Assembly (NCBI GenBank): GCA_002105175.1
Contig: MCGE01000006.1
Coordinates: 310,001 to 374,000, forward strand
Source of the DNA: Absidia repens
Lineage: Eukaryota > Mucoromycota > Mucoromycetes > Mucorales > Cunninghamellaceae
DNA: 64,000 nt
Reading direction: 5' to 3'
The translations under genes and the position numbers were made by a program. Within the stretch, counting starts at the first letter, position 1. Each line of letters opens with the position of its first letter. Below are positions 1-16,951 of this stretch, one piece after another. Under the pieces are notes generated by a model. That model saw only the letters and a list, made by a program, of their open reading frames with translations, was not told the origin of the DNA and searched no databases.

Positions 1-343
1 TAGTTTGTCTAAATAGATAAAATAGAAAGTGAGTTCAGGTTTTCTCTAAAGTAAAGTAAATAAATATCATTTCCACCACTTACGCAGTGGACAAAGTGTT
101 GAAGGCACCATTATCCATCTTTTCAATCTTGACATTCACACCGCGTCCGGGTGTACCAGTGGAAGCGACAAGGACGTGGCAAGTAATAGGACTCTTGTGG
201 GCAGACATGGGCTATAAGAACAAACCAAGGATTAAATTAATAAACACAGGAAAGAAACAACATCCATCAAGTGTTTTTTTTTGTGTGCGGCCACTTACAG
301 TAAGGTGATTTTTGACAGCTTCAAGTCGAGAAGAAGAAGACAT
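1..343 (-). CDS. 5-hydroxyisourate hydrolase (transthyretin-like), 3' part cut by window edge
   Basis: Exons on the minus strand: 343-299, 211-84 and 8-1 (continuing off the left edge), with GTAAGT donors and TAG acceptors. The protein opens MSSSSRLEAVKNHLT and continues PMSAHKSPITCHVLVAS, then TGTPGRGVNVKIEK and STAQT. This is the N-terminal signature of the transthyretin-like HIU hydrolases, which convert 5-hydroxyisourate to OHCU in the purine (urate) degradation pathway, usually in peroxisomes or cytosol. The reading frame is conserved across both introns. The catalytic C-terminal YRGS-type motif lies outside the window, so activity and any peroxisomal signal cannot be judged. It starts only 168 bp from the divergent GRASP gene. 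Confidence 0.85.
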
Positions 344-511
344 AAAACGAAGAAAGGAAAAAGTTATCTCTTAATTCTCAGCAAAATGAGTTCTCTTAAA
401 TTTAAAAAAAAATACAAAAAAGTCACCAGACGTTGAAGCGCCGCTTTAACAATGCTTTATGATGATTTTTTTTGAATTTCTCTTCCAACATTTTTTAATC
501 ATAAAAACTAG
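344..511. promoter_or_regulatory. Compact divergent promoter region, HIU hydrolase / GRASP
   Basis: Only 168 bp separate the two start codons. The stretch is AT-rich with T/A runs and one GC-richer patch around 425-450. Both genes must draw their core promoters and 5' UTRs from it. No specific factor site is recognised. Confidence 0.5.
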
Positions 512-1859
512 ATGGGTGGAGCTCAAAGTGCAGAACATGGGCGATATGGCTTTCATGTTTTAAAGGTAAAATAGATGATGGGTTCACAATTATTTTAATA
601 CAACTGACATATACTTTTTGTTTAATATATAAAAAAAAATATAGGTGAAAGAAAACTCACCCGCTTACCACGCTGGTATTGAACAATTCTTTGATTATAT
701 CGTGGCCATCAATGGTACCAATTTGGTATGTTATATTAAGAAGTGATGTAATGATGAGTATACTTATCTTTCTTTCTTTTCTTTCACTTTTCTGTCTTAG
801 GAAAACGGTGATAGACAAATGCTATTGACTATCTTGGAAGAACACAAAGATAAACCGATACCTTTTACTATATATTCCAGCAAAGAAAGATCTTTTCGAG
901 GTAAGTGTCTAAAGTCTACTATGGTATTATTTTGGAATTAATTTACCTTTTTGAATAGATATTTTGCTAACTCCTGCTACCCACTGGTCATCCGATCCAA
1001 ACGAAAAGAGTTTGATAGGTAAGAGAATGATTGGTTTAATTTTGGTGGTAGTAGTGGGAGGACAGATGATTGAGCACTGATCCATTTATTACTTAGGCTG
1101 CTCTATACGGTATTGTACTTACGAACGTGCTGGTGAATACGTATGGCATATTTTGAACGTCTCACCCAACTCCCCAGCAGAAATGGCGGGCGTCATTCCT
1201 CACACAGACTTCGTTATCGGAAGCCCGCAGACAGTGCTGAAGAGCGATGATGACTTTTATAACCTGGTGGAAGACAACCTTGGAAAGCCGCTACGACTCT
1301 ATGTGTATAATACTGAATGGGATAGTTGCCGTGAAGTAAGTTGCTCCCGCTTGGCTACCACAAAAAAAGCGAAGAACATTATTTTAAAGACTACTTTTAT
1401 ATGCTGCATCTATAGGTCATCATTGTACCAAATCACGACTGGGGTGGCACTGGATCTTTGGGATGTGATGTAGGATTTGGATTATTACATAGAATTCCAC
1501 GCAGAAACACCACTGGAGAAGGCGACGACCGGGATGACGAGAGCCTAAATAAAGACGACAATGATCATCCAACTTACAGCAATACCATCTTTAGTGCCGC
1601 TGATTTTGAACCAACCACTGATCAATCAACCACTCACTCTCTGACAAGTTATGAAGAAGGACCTCTATCAACACCACAGCAAAGATCATCAACCGAAGAA
1701 GTTCTACTACCTACATCAAAACGGGCGTCAACCCCATCGATAGCATCCGACAGCAATGAATTACCCAGCGCCAGTGCACCATCACAATCAAACGAGCAAC
1801 AAGAATATCTTTTGAAAGAAGCACAAAGTACCAGATTACCGGACTCACCCCAAGTTTAA
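512..1859 (+). CDS. GRH1: GRASP-type Golgi reassembly/stacking protein
   Basis: Six exons: 512-565, 645-725, 801-900, 959-1018, 1097-1335, 1416-1859; 325 aa. The N-terminus [18 protein letters not shown] fits the N-myristoylated GRASP start. Two PDZ-like GRASP modules follow: [16 protein letters not shown] with [11 protein letters not shown], and [18 protein letters not shown] with [10 protein letters not shown] hallmark [19 protein letters not shown] closes the domain. The last ~120 residues are a Ser/Thr/Pro-rich disordered tail, as in GRASP65/55 and Grh1. The family tethers cis-Golgi/ER-exit membranes and supports unconventional secretion. Start chosen at the first ATG because it creates the acylation motif. 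Micro-details of exon 4 (GHWSSDPNE region) rest on splice-site reading. Confidence 0.95.
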
Positions 1860-2107
1860 GGACCCACAACGATTACTGTAGTTATATTTCCCCCATTCTT
1901 CTCATTCAGTTTTTTTTTTTTTTAATAAAGGCACTGTCCCACTTCCCATTTATTTGTCCTTTTGATCCCCGCCTTTTTTTTTTTTTCTTTCTTCACCTTC
2001 GTCCCTTCCTTCGTTTGTTTTGCCTTTTACATTATCTCCCTTTATAATATACTATATATATATTTATATTTATATTATACTATACTATATTATATTATAT
2101 TATACTA

Positions 2108-2150
<43 letters not shown>

Positions 2151-2233
2151 TGTCATTCTGTATCTTTCCTTTTGCCATTTACACTTTATCCTTTACCTAT
2201 CATCATCTAGTCTCTCCTTCATTCCTTCATACT
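1860..2233. other. Intergenic: GRASP 3' UTR, AT microsatellite, promoter of next gene
   Basis: Contains a poly-T run followed by AATAAA (about 1923-1928) as a plausible polyadenylation signal for GRASP. An AT-only microsatellite of TATAT and then ATT/TTA triplets spans about 2047-2151. CT-rich DNA precedes the next start codon. Nothing else is seen. Confidence 0.7.
2047..2151. repeat. AT-only microsatellite (TATAT then (ATT)n)
   Basis: About 105 bp made of TA/TAT units running into about a dozen uninterrupted ATT triplets. Open frames through it encode only Ile/Tyr/Leu runs and are not genes. Confidence 0.9.
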
Positions 2234-6383
<4,150 letters not shown>

Positions 6384-6777
6384 TACTTCCTTCCCTTTTA
6401 TTCGAACACGTTTATTTTGCTTATACCCTCAAAATACATTATTTAGTTACCTTTTTTATTATCATTTACATATTTATCCGCCCACTGCATCGTTGATATA
6501 TATATATATATATATATATCTTCCCTTCTTTTACATTCTTTTTATATTTACTGACCAATAAAAAAACACTCACTTTGAACTATATTATATCATCACTGTT
6601 ATTTTTGATCACATGTTGCTTAGGAAATGAGATACAGTTATTCACTTTTACTGTTAAACCCCATTTAGGCGGGAGATCGGCATTCAAAGACCGCTCAGGT
6701 CAATCAATTCCAAGGTATCCATCCTTTCTATTTAGGTGGCACTTTCTCTCCTGTATTGCCAACAAAATATAGAAATA
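6384..6777. other. Intergenic: 3' UTR, (TA)n tract and pantothenate kinase promoter
   Basis: A (TA)n tract lies at about 6497-6520 and an AATAAA at about 6558. A short open frame (6575-6772) is AT-rich, crosses possible splice sites and has no recognisable protein character. An upstream non-coding exon of the kinase could end near 6713, but this is not proven. Confidence 0.5.
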
Positions 6778-7334
6778 ATGATGAACGTTATAGGTGCCTC
6801 CGTCTCTGAAGCAACATTGACTTCTCATCATGAAACAAGAGACATTGTTTTACCGAACCAAACCGATCATGTCCCTCAAGTGGCCGTTGATGTATGTAAA
6901 ACGAAACAAAATAAACACTCATCAGTTACAGTACTCGTAATACTCATCGCTCATCTCATTTTATATATTATATGCCTGTTTTCGTTGCAGATTGGTGGTT
7001 CCTTAGCCAAAGTTGTGTATTACACCCCTTCAGCATCCAAAGGTGGCCGACTTCACTTTAAGATATTCGAAACTGAACGGATAGATGACTGTATTGACTT
7101 TATTGCGGAACTCATGATCTCAGGTCGAGCATTGGCACCAAATATTAAACAAGTTTTGCAAGCAACTGGCGGCGGAGCTCATTTGTTTTACGATTTGTTG
7201 GAGCAACGCCTACCTGGTGTTGTGGTTGAAAAGGATGACGAAATGGAGTGTTTGACAGCTGGTAGGTGAAAAAAACAACTCGATGTGTGTATGATTGTAT
7301 GATCATTCCTTTACTGACATATCTATTTATTTTA

Positions 7335-7368
<34 letters not shown>

Positions 7369-8409
7369 TCACTAGGTCTCAGTTTTTTTATAACTGAAAT
7401 CCCCTTCGAAGTGTTTACATACAATGAGCTTGATCCGACCCCTATACAATTTGAAGAAACACCGGAGAACATATACCCATACATGGTAAGACAAAATGGA
7501 AAAATACATACATACATACATACATACTGCAAGAAAGTATTCGATGACTAATGCACTTTTTATTTATTTCTAGATCGTCAATATTGGCTCAGGTGTCAGT
7601 ATCTTGAAAGTGACAGGGCCAAATCAATTCACTCGTATTAGTGGTACATCGGTAAGTCTGATTTTTGTATTTTTTCCTTGTTGAACACAGAACCTTATTT
7701 TTTTTTTATCTTTTCCTATAGCTGGGCGGTGGTACTCTTTGGGGATTATTATCATTGTTGACAAATGCAGGCTCATTTGATGGTAAAGTTAGTATATTGA
7801 TATTTATATTTTTGGACCTGCACTTATCATTTCTTTGACTTGATAGATATGCTTGAAATGTCAAAAGACGGCGACAATCGAAATGTGGATTTATTAGTGG
7901 GTGACATTTACGGTACTGATTACAGCAAGTTGGGTTTGAAGTCATCAAGGATCGCATCCAGTTTCGGCAAAGTCTTCAAAAAAGGGGAACGACAAGACAA
8001 AGGGAAATTCGAATCATCAGATATTGCCAAAAGTCTACTCTATATGGTCAGTAACAATATCGGTCAAATCGCCTATTTGAATGCCCAACAACATGATATC
8101 AAGCGAATCTACTTTGGTGGATGCTTTATTCGCGGTCATCCTGTCACCATGAACACCCTTTCTTATGCTATCAAATTTTGGTCTAAAGGGGATATGAAGG
8201 CTTTATTTTTACGTCACGAAGGTCATTTGGGTGCAACTGGAGCCGTAAGCCCTTTTTTTTTTTTTTTTTTTTTTACCGTCATCAACATTCGCGACCATTC
8301 CATGACCTTTTGTACTTATCCTTTATCTTTTTCTACTACATAGTTCTTGAAGCATCGCTCACTACCAAAACCAAATCTTTCCTGTACATTCCCATCAAGG
8401 TCTGTCTGA
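6778..8409 (+). CDS. CAB1: Pantothenate kinase (eukaryotic type II PanK)
   Basis: Seven exons: 6778-6891, 6991-7261, 7376-7485, 7574-7651, 7722-7782, 7847-8244, 8344-8409; 365 aa. This is the first and rate-limiting step of CoA synthesis: phosphorylation of pantothenate. The ATP-binding loop VDIGGSLAKVVYY, the segments ATGGGAHLFYDLLEQ, IVNIGSGVSILKV and LGGGTLWGLLSLLT, and the C-terminal FGGCFIRGHP and HEGHLGATGAFLKH are all diagnostic of this acetate/sugar kinase-fold family. The start at 6778 (tandem ATG ATG) follows an in-frame region lacking other ATGs. Intron 2 carries a 31-nt T run. A donor-like GTCTGT just before the stop leaves a slight chance that the last exon is longer. PanKs are usually inhibited by acyl-CoA. 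Confidence 0.93.
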
Positions 8410-8497
8410 TTTACCCATAGTATAGTTTGATGGTCATACCACCACGTCCCACTTCACATTCACGCCAATCCCCATATCACTAGGGTTTTTTTTAGAT

Positions 8498-8539
<42 letters not shown>

Positions 8540-8791
8540 ATACACAATCCCTTGTTTAGTATTTTATTCCTGCATTGTACAGTACAACCGTACATCACCA
8601 AACACAAACACACGCAAATCATTTCATTAGTATATTTTTTTTATAATAAAGATATCATACAACAACAGACTATTTATTTGAAAAGACTATTTCTATTGAT
8701 GGTTTTGAATAGGGGAAAGGAGAGAGTATGTGATGGTAAAGCGATGACAGGAAAGGAAGGGGGGGAATAATATGATACAAACTAAACTACA
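8410..8791. other. Convergent intergenic spacer with (CA)n microsatellite
   Basis: Between the convergent 3' ends of pantothenate kinase and the RhoGAP gene. A perfect (CA)17 run occupies 8501-8534. AATAAA at about 8644 is on the kinase strand. Nothing coding is supported. Confidence 0.7.
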
Positions 8792-11427
8792 CTATGATGT
8801 TTCATCATCTTGGTCCACTTCAAAAAACCAATCGACCTGCTGAATGATGGCTTCGACAGTTTTGCTCTGTAAGTCGGTGTGCATGATGCTGGTCATATCG
8901 TCTTGAGGTGTTCGTAGTAACCCTACTGAGAATATCAAAGCCAAATTTGATGTCTCCATTTTGTTGATATCGCTGTACAAAGATACTTGGTGTAGGTGTC
9001 GCATCAGGTATTCCAATACTGTATAGTTTTCTTTGGGTAGTACGTGGATGATTGACTTAATTTGATACATACGATCATCGTAATCAGATATCCCTGGGGA
9101 AAATAAGCAAAAAATAAAGAATATTGGTTCAAAAAGGGAACATTCTGCACATGTACACATTGTATATACACTTACTAGCCGCATCAATAAACCAGTCGTA
9201 GTATTCAAATGTAAAAAGAGGATTTTTCAGTTCTCTGAAGTAAAGTTTCAAAAGGCCAGTGGCTACATTGATATCATGCTCTACTGCTAGATTCACAGAT
9301 TCACCTAAAAAAAAAAAAAAGTCAGCTTTGCATAAATCATAATAGTCCCATACACAGTGAAGACTTCATTTTATAATAGTTCTTACGTCGATTGTAGGCT
9401 GTACGGTATTTCTGAATGGTAGACGCTGGTCCTGACAGTCGATAGATCCCGACCGATTCCAAACCTCTTGATTCCACTTGGTCAATGCATTGTCGCACTA
9501 CTAAAGGTACTTGCTGATCGTCTTCCAAATAAAGGAAACCACCGAAGATATCAGATTTTCCATCAGAAGAACTAGCGACTTGCTTATCCATGGTTCGGAC
9601 TTGAGACTTTTGATGTTTCGAATACCTTGCAGAAGCAGACCCGCTACCAGCACCAGCACCAGAGAACCAGTTGAGTTTCTTACTTGGCCTACCTTCAGGG
9701 CTGATTGGATTATCTTGCTTATCATCAGAATCTGTGAAAACCTCAAAGTGTTAGCTATGAATAAAATAGACATACAGAATAGATAGTACTTTTTCATCAT
9801 CTTACCCATGTTTTTGTTCATCTTCTTATTGATTTTCATTTTTTCCTCATCCAGAGTCAACGCATGCAATAGTTGAAGAATATCTATCAAGTGCAAATAA
9901 ATAACGTTAGTTCCAAAGGTGACGAAAAAGAATATATAAGATAATAAATGACAAGTCATACCAGAGTCCTAGATTAAAAAAAAAAAGGTATTGTGAGTTC
10001 AAATGTTAACTATTCAAGCCCTACTTTTTTTTTTTTCATCAAGTTTGCTTACCTGGGCCTGTCCTTCTTTTCGACGAATGAGTTCTCGCATAATGGCATC
10101 CAACCAAGCTGCGCATTCTTTGTCAGTAGCGGTTTGAATATAAAGAGTCACTTGCTGGCGAGGAGGAGGAATGGTGATCATAAAAGCATGTTTCCGTTTG
10201 GTGTCCTGTTTCCCGGCCGGGTCAATATGGCAGCCATCCAAATCGAAACTACCCACTGGAAGTATGGTCGCCATTTTTTTCCGGTTCTTGACATGTGTTT
10301 CCTTATACAATAATAAAAATCCTTCTAAAAGCAACGCATAGTACATTTTCCAAGAGCTGAGTTTGCCGCCACTTGATACCATTTTCATTTGTACATATCC
10401 TTGATATCGTATACTATCCACATCCAAACGTTCCAGTGCCTAATACAAGAAATCAATTGGTCAATTAATCCCCGTCGTAATGAACCCTCCCTCCTTTCAG
10501 TTGACATACTTACCAGTTTCTTCATAGCTTCACGATCGAGGTGATGAAAGGTGTGTTCCAGTTCCGAGTCGTCGGTCTGTACTGTACTGGGTGCTATTAA
10601 GCTTGATGGTTGCGTCGATGATGTCCGTGGTGGTGGTCGTGGTGCTGAATGCTGGTATTTCTGTTGTGACAGTTGCTGTTGTTGTTGTTGCTGCTTCTGT
10701 TGTAATAGTGATGAAGGTGGGTCCCACCGTGTTTCCCCAGTGTCTTCGTGAAAGTAATAAATAGTACCGTCGTCATCTATGGAAGAAGAGTGAATATTTT
10801 CAACAAACTGAACGACAATGTTTTAATGACTTTACCATAAGCATGAGACCAGCCAGGTGGTAAGTCAAGGGAAATATCTTGTTGCGAAGAAGGTCGTGAT
10901 GCAGAGAATTGCACTGGTACTGGCGGCGATGTGACAGACGAATCGCTTTGTTGTAGCGGTAGCGAAGTCGTTTTTGCAATGTTGTGAGTCGGTGGTACCT
11001 GTTCTGTATCGACTAGTGAGGATAAAGTTGTATGAGTAATGGAATAGCTCAATGCAAAGATAAGTACTTACTTAATAAAGAAGAAGGTTGTTCTAACGCT
11101 ATCCTGTTTGCAGGAAAAAAGCCAATAGTATCGTTTAATTCGCCTACACAAGTAAAAATGAATGAGTATTCATTTCGCGTGATATTAGTTCGGGTCAAGA
11201 GAATGTACCTTCCCACCTAAAATGTATTTACAAAGAGATATATGTTTGTTTGTTTGTTTAGTATACGAGTCATACAAGTTGCGATGGTTCTGTGGTTTAT
11301 TTTTCCAGTATACTTACCAATCGTCATTGTGCTTTTCTAATAGTTTGATTCGGTCACCTTCTTTGAATGATAGTTCAAATTCCCCTTCTGCGGCATAATC
11401 CCACTGAGCAATAAGGTATTGGATCAT
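8792..11427 (-). CDS. SH3-WW-PH-RhoGAP protein
   Basis: Eleven exons (minus): 11427-11318, 11216-11209, 11143-11072, 11012-10836, 10776-10514, 10439-10053, 9968-9962, 9883-9806, 9731-9387, 9304-9176, 9093-8792; 625 aa. SH3 at about 3-60 (YLIAQWDYAAEGEFELSF, DDWWEGELNDTIGFFPAN). WW at about 112-141 (LPPGWSHAYDDDGTIYYF, TRWDPP). PH at about 216-335 (IRYQGYVQMKMV to CAAWLDAIMREL). RhoGAP at about 430-620 with arginine finger in GIYRLSGP and NLALIFSVGLLRTP. It should switch off Rho/Rac/Cdc42 GTPases at membranes. The same domain order defines animal ARHGAP12/27. PRPPPR between WW and PH is a PxxPxR SH3 ligand. Exons of 8 and 7 nt are required to keep the SH3 and downstream frames. The start at 11427 is inferred; an upstream exon is possible. 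Confidence 0.9.
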
Positions 11428-12096
11428 ATATAATAAATAAAGAGCGAAAAAAAGAAGGGATAAAGGGGAGAAGGAAAGAAAAAAAATGAAGAAAAAATCA
11501 ATCAGATCGGCGCTTGAATTGACACGAGGTCTTATGAGGTGCTCACATCTCAATGAGGTTGCCTGGCTGCCAAAAAAGTGCCTCAACCCCTTGAATATTG
11601 CCTGTCTTTACTCCTAATCTCTTGTTTAGCACTATCTACTTTGTCTCCTTTTGATACTAATTTATATAATGGTAACGACGAATATGTTGATGATAATACT
11701 GCATTCATATATATTTGATGCGATTTGTTTTTAATTCAATTTTATTTCATTTTTTCTAATTTACAATAGAGTAAAGACGATTCGTTTTAGTTAAACGAAA
11801 ATCAGCCTACTAATAAAACACCTTCAATTGCACCGTGTAACTCAATTTATTCATCGCTGCGCGGGATACTTATTTTACAACACTCCCTTTTTTTTCGCTC
11901 TCTTTTCTTTTTCTTCACTCTTCCCTAGAAAATTCATTCATTCAATCCTTCCCTTCTATTTTTATTGTAACGTTCCTTTTGCATCTCTTTTGACTTTTTT
12001 TGCTCAAATATCTGCTATCGACGTTATAGTAATACAACCTTCTTCTTTTTTTTTCGTCCCCTTCCCCCTTTTTTTTCGTTGCTATTGTTACATACC
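11428..12096. promoter_or_regulatory. Divergent promoter region, RhoGAP / RAX2
   Basis: 669 bp between two divergent polarity genes. The RAX2 side (about 11880-12090) is strongly CT-rich, the usual fungal promoter/5' UTR signature. The RhoGAP side is purine-rich on the plus strand (11440-11500), i.e. CT-rich in its own sense. A minus-strand open frame across 11428-11586 reads as hydrophobic low complexity and may be 5' UTR or an intron. Confidence 0.5.
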
Positions 12097-15000
12097 ATGA
12101 TTCATTACCATGGCTTATTCCAACTATCGCTATCGTTTTTCTTCTTGTCAACCCTATATCCATCAGTGAACGCCGCTATTTATACACCACCATTAATCGA
12201 TTCAGCAAGTGTCGGTCAACTCGGTATAGTAGGACAATTTGCAGGCCTGTCACCTTACACCAATACCTTACAAACAGCGTCACCCACACCAGGTATTGGC
12301 ATTTATGAAGAGGATGCATCTTCTATATTCTCATCACACGTCACTGGTTCTGGAAAATTATATGCTAGCTGCATTATGGATCAGCAATTATATATAGGCG
12401 GTCACTTTCCAAGTTTGATCACGAACAACAACGATAATACAACAACAAAGATAACAACAACAGTCAACAACATAGCTCGATGGGATATGAAATCGAAAAC
12501 ATTATCACCCTTAGAACAAGGCGTCGATGGACCTGTTTACGCTCTATATTGTGATTCAACAAACCATACTGTTTATGTTGGTGGTGAATTTCGTCAGCCT
12601 ATTGGAATGAATTCTACTTCATTTGCTGGTAGTGTAGCTCAATGGTACAACAATCAATGGCTTCCGTTACCTTGGCAAGGTTTCAATGGTCCAGTTCATG
12701 TTATTACCCCCAATCCCAAACAAGAAACCCTATTATTTGGTGGGCGCTTTGATGCTACTGGCGATGGTGTTTACTTTAATGCGAACAGTAGTCAGCCTGT
12801 TAATTTGAACCAACCAACGGTAAGGATGAATAAAGGATTATTTTTGAGACATTTAGAGTACTCATTTTTTCTTTATTTTAACTACTTTAGACTATCAGCT
12901 CAGGAAATGGTGCATTATCAGGCAACAACAGTCAACCCAATAGTGTCATTTGCCCAAACTCGACTCCGGAAAACCTCGGTCAACCGTGGCTCCTTCAAGA
13001 CGATGTTCCTGGTTATTGGCAAGCATCTTTTGCATACCCTATTCAACCCTCCATGTTTCGTATCAGTAACACCCAGTTACCAGATCAAGCAACTCGCTCT
13101 TTTAGGTAACCTTTCTAAAAAAGAAACCCCAAAAAAAACAATCCATTTACGTAAAATCTTATCCTTTTTATTATTATTATTATTTTTTGTTAGTATTCTT
13201 GCCTTGGGGTCAAATAAAGTGTTCCAACTAACCTATGTCGATCCTACCACTCAAGTACGTACTACCTGTAGCAATATGTGTTTTATGGCCAATAGCCCCA
13301 ACGTTACGTTTCAAGATTTTACCGTCGAAAATGCAATCAACACTACCGGCGTCAGAATTGAAATTCATTCTTGGTACGGCGTTGGTGGTGGGTTGGGGAA
13401 TGTCCAAATATATCAAGCTGGTAAATATAAGTCCCCTCTATTCATCCTCTTACTGTCTTTTTTTTTTTATTTTTTATTTTACTTACCATTATTTCTTATG
13501 ATTAGATAATACTTTGAATCCTCATCTCAGTAGCGGTACAAACAATAACTGTACTGGGTCAGAAACTGCCTTGACATCTGCCGTTGGAGATTGGAAAGAA
13601 ACATTTGCCTATGGCTCATACGAAAACTTTTTGACCACCAGCATCCCTTCATCTGAACTGGCAACAACCAATACTTCATTGACCTACACACCGTAAGTCT
13701 TCTATTTTTTTTTTTCCTCTTTTTATGATCGCATGTGCTAAATATTCGATTTCACTGTAGATACATTCCTTCTCAAGGGAAATATACGGTATATGCGAAC
13801 ACACCTGGCTGCGTTGGAACAAGCACTTGTAATCAACGAACTCAAGTACAACTGACGATTCAAATGACACCAAACAACAGTACAACTTTGGTCATCGATC
13901 AAACCAATACGCAGGATATGTCGACAATCATTTATGATGGACTTGTTGCCGCTTCATCAGATTCTTTTCATCCAACGGTGATTCTTCGACCTGCACCAAA
14001 TGCTGTACCGCCTTCGAATGGAAATGTCACCATCGTTGCCGAATCTCTTTCACTGGTCCGGAACGGCACCAATGCCACTTTGATCAGTATCATGGAATTC
14101 AGTCCCGCAAACTACTCGACTCAACAAACGATATCATGGAAACCTTTGGCTGGTAATTAAAACAAACAGACATTCCCTTCAACTCCCTCTTAACCTCCTT
14201 TTTTATTATCATTATTATAATAATGCGTTGCATCAATAGATCAATTGACACCAGGATCAACTGTACTGGCATTAGATGCATCGAATGGTGATTCTTTATA
14301 CATTGGTGGGCAATTTGTTGGCACTACTACTCCTTACAGAAATGTCGCTTCCTACGATTACACAGCTAGTAAACTCTCTACATTGAATGGAAACGGGTTG
14401 GATGGAAATGTTACGAGTCTTTTACTCTCAGGCACAGGTAACAAAATGGATAGAATTAGCTTGTTTATCATTGACCACTTCATACTCAAATATTTTACAC
14501 TTATTATACCATAGATTTATTCATTGGGGGTTTATTCAACAACACGATGGATCGACAATTGACTGGATTAAATCATGCTGCAGTGTATCATACAGCCGAT
14601 CAAACATGGTCAACTTTAGCACAGGTAATATACAATTAAATGAAAATAAAAGATGTGATGGAATAACTCAATATGTTATATATGTATCTGCAATCAGGGT
14701 GCTGATGGAAATATCGACAATGTGATTCCTTCTTTGGATAATACCACTATCACATTCTCTGGAAACTTTTCTCATGTGATACAAGATGAAAGATTGATAT
14801 CAAGCAGCGGTAACAGTATATGGAATCCACAACAACAAATATGGGTTAACCGGCAGGCATACATTTCGGGTGACATCCAATCTTGGCACTCCATCGACTC
14901 TGCATCATCTTCTTCAAACACCGGTAATAGTATGTTAATCGGCAATATTCAGGCGGCACAAACGTTTTATTCTGTGGGTGCTGCTACCTTCCCCTCCGTG

Positions 15001-16920
15001 GCATCTCCTCAATGGACAAGATACTATGGACTCTTCGATAATGATGATACTGCCGTTGTCAATGCTGGAATTTTCTGGCACAATTCAACCTCAAATCAAC
15101 CAGTCACTATTATTGGTGGTCAATTTACAATGCAAAATGGTGGTATTGCAAACCTCGCAATGTATCATGACAACACTTGGTCTGGATTCCAATTAGGCAA
15201 CTCTGCTGGGGCTCCATCAATGGTCAATGCTCTATATCAAGTTCATGATATACTTTACATTGGTGGCCAATTTTCTGGACAAATTCAACAGCAATCGGTG
15301 AAAAGTATGGCAATCTATAGTTTGACTGATCGAGTGTCTATACCCGTCAGTGGTGTTACTGGTAAGAAGAAGAAAAACATAAACTCATTCACACTGCGAA
15401 ATATCTTTCTCACTTTATTTTATTTGGTTTAGATGGATCGGGGGCTTCTGGAAAGGTAAACGCTATCGAACCCTCATCAGATGGTAGCAAGATTTACATT
15501 GGTGGCAACTTTGAAAAAGCTGGGTCCCTCGATTGTGCGTCCGTGTGTGAATGGGATGCCAATATGCGACAATGGAATCCTGTAGGCCAAGGCTTAAGCG
15601 GTATTGTGGAATCGCTCTCTATCAATAATAACAAACTCACCGTGATTGGTTCTCTCATGAATCAGCAACAATCTACCAAATTTGCCCAAATCGATCCTTC
15701 CAGTACATCTACATGGTCAAGTTCTCCCTCCTACTCCACTCCATCCGACCCTGATTTACAAAAATTGACATTAACGACTGTAGTTGGTGCCCCTGATGAC
15801 GGTGTAATTGTGGCAGGCCAAAACTCGGAACAACCTCCTCAAGTGGTCGTCGGCCTGATTGATTCGCAACAAAAATTCACGTTATTACCTTCCACTTCAA
15901 CAGCTTCTACTTCATCTTATTTATTACCGGGAAGCGTGATTCAACAACTATTATTTGTCCCTACAGCAGATACATCAGCTGATCAACCGCGTTATCCACC
16001 CAACACAAACACCGTTTTAATGGCTGTAGGTCACATGGAACTGTCAAAAGCCGGTAATGTCAGTGTAGCACTTTACGATGGAAATGGGTGGTCCCCTTAT
16101 ATCCTGGCATCTCAGTTCAATGGCCAGCCTGGTCATGCCAATGCAGTATTCCATGAGCTTGATTGTTGTAAAGCAAGTAATATTCGCCGTAAGTATCTAC
16201 TTCCTCCTTACATCATTCTCCGTCCCTACTCTTTCTCAAATATATATATTTACCATTTTGCCATTGTTATAGATTACCTTCCAGTGCCAGCAGTGATATT
16301 GATATCGATTGCGATCTCCTTGGGGTTACTATTTGTATTAGTTGGAATGGGACTTGTTTGGATGTATATGAAACGACGACGACAAGGAGTGGATTATCCG
16401 GAGCCTATGCCTCCATGGCAACCATCATCTGCCGGCAGCCAAGGGGTAGGTAGTATAGGCGAAGCGGTGTCATCAAATCATGATGGCAACGGTGGGTCAC
16501 CTGGTTGGCGACCTGCATCGAGCATTGCAGCAATCCTTGATGCGGCACAGCTGGCGACATTAGGCAGCACTGCTGGCTTGGCAATTGCATCTTCCTCTCA
16601 ACAACAACCCAAAGAACATAATGTGAATGACCTCGGTGTTGGCTATGACGGTGACGGTGGCGGTGGTGGTGGTGGTATGACAGCATCATCACCTACAAGT
16701 GTTAGTTTCGACCAACTCAAAGCCATGGCCTTATTGCAACCGAACTATTTTGGCCCGGCCACCGAAGAACGACCCCAACTGTATTCTGCCAAATACCCTT
16801 TTGATGCTAAAGAATTCGGAGAACTTGGCTTTGACGCAGATGATTCTATTGTGGTAACCGATACCAGTGACAATGTTTGGTGGATGGGTTATAAAGACGA
16901 CGGTAAGACGGTCAACGACC

Positions 16921-16951
<31 letters not shown>

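Noticed and set aside
6575..6772. Possible small secreted protein upstream of pantothenate kinase
   Set aside because: AT-rich, no convincing signal sequence or conserved pattern, and it ends inside the kinase leader region.
11428..11586. N-terminal extension of the RhoGAP with a hydrophobic stretch
   Set aside because: The stretch is pyrimidine-rich low complexity typical of intron or leader; the SH3 begins naturally at MIQYLIAQWDY.
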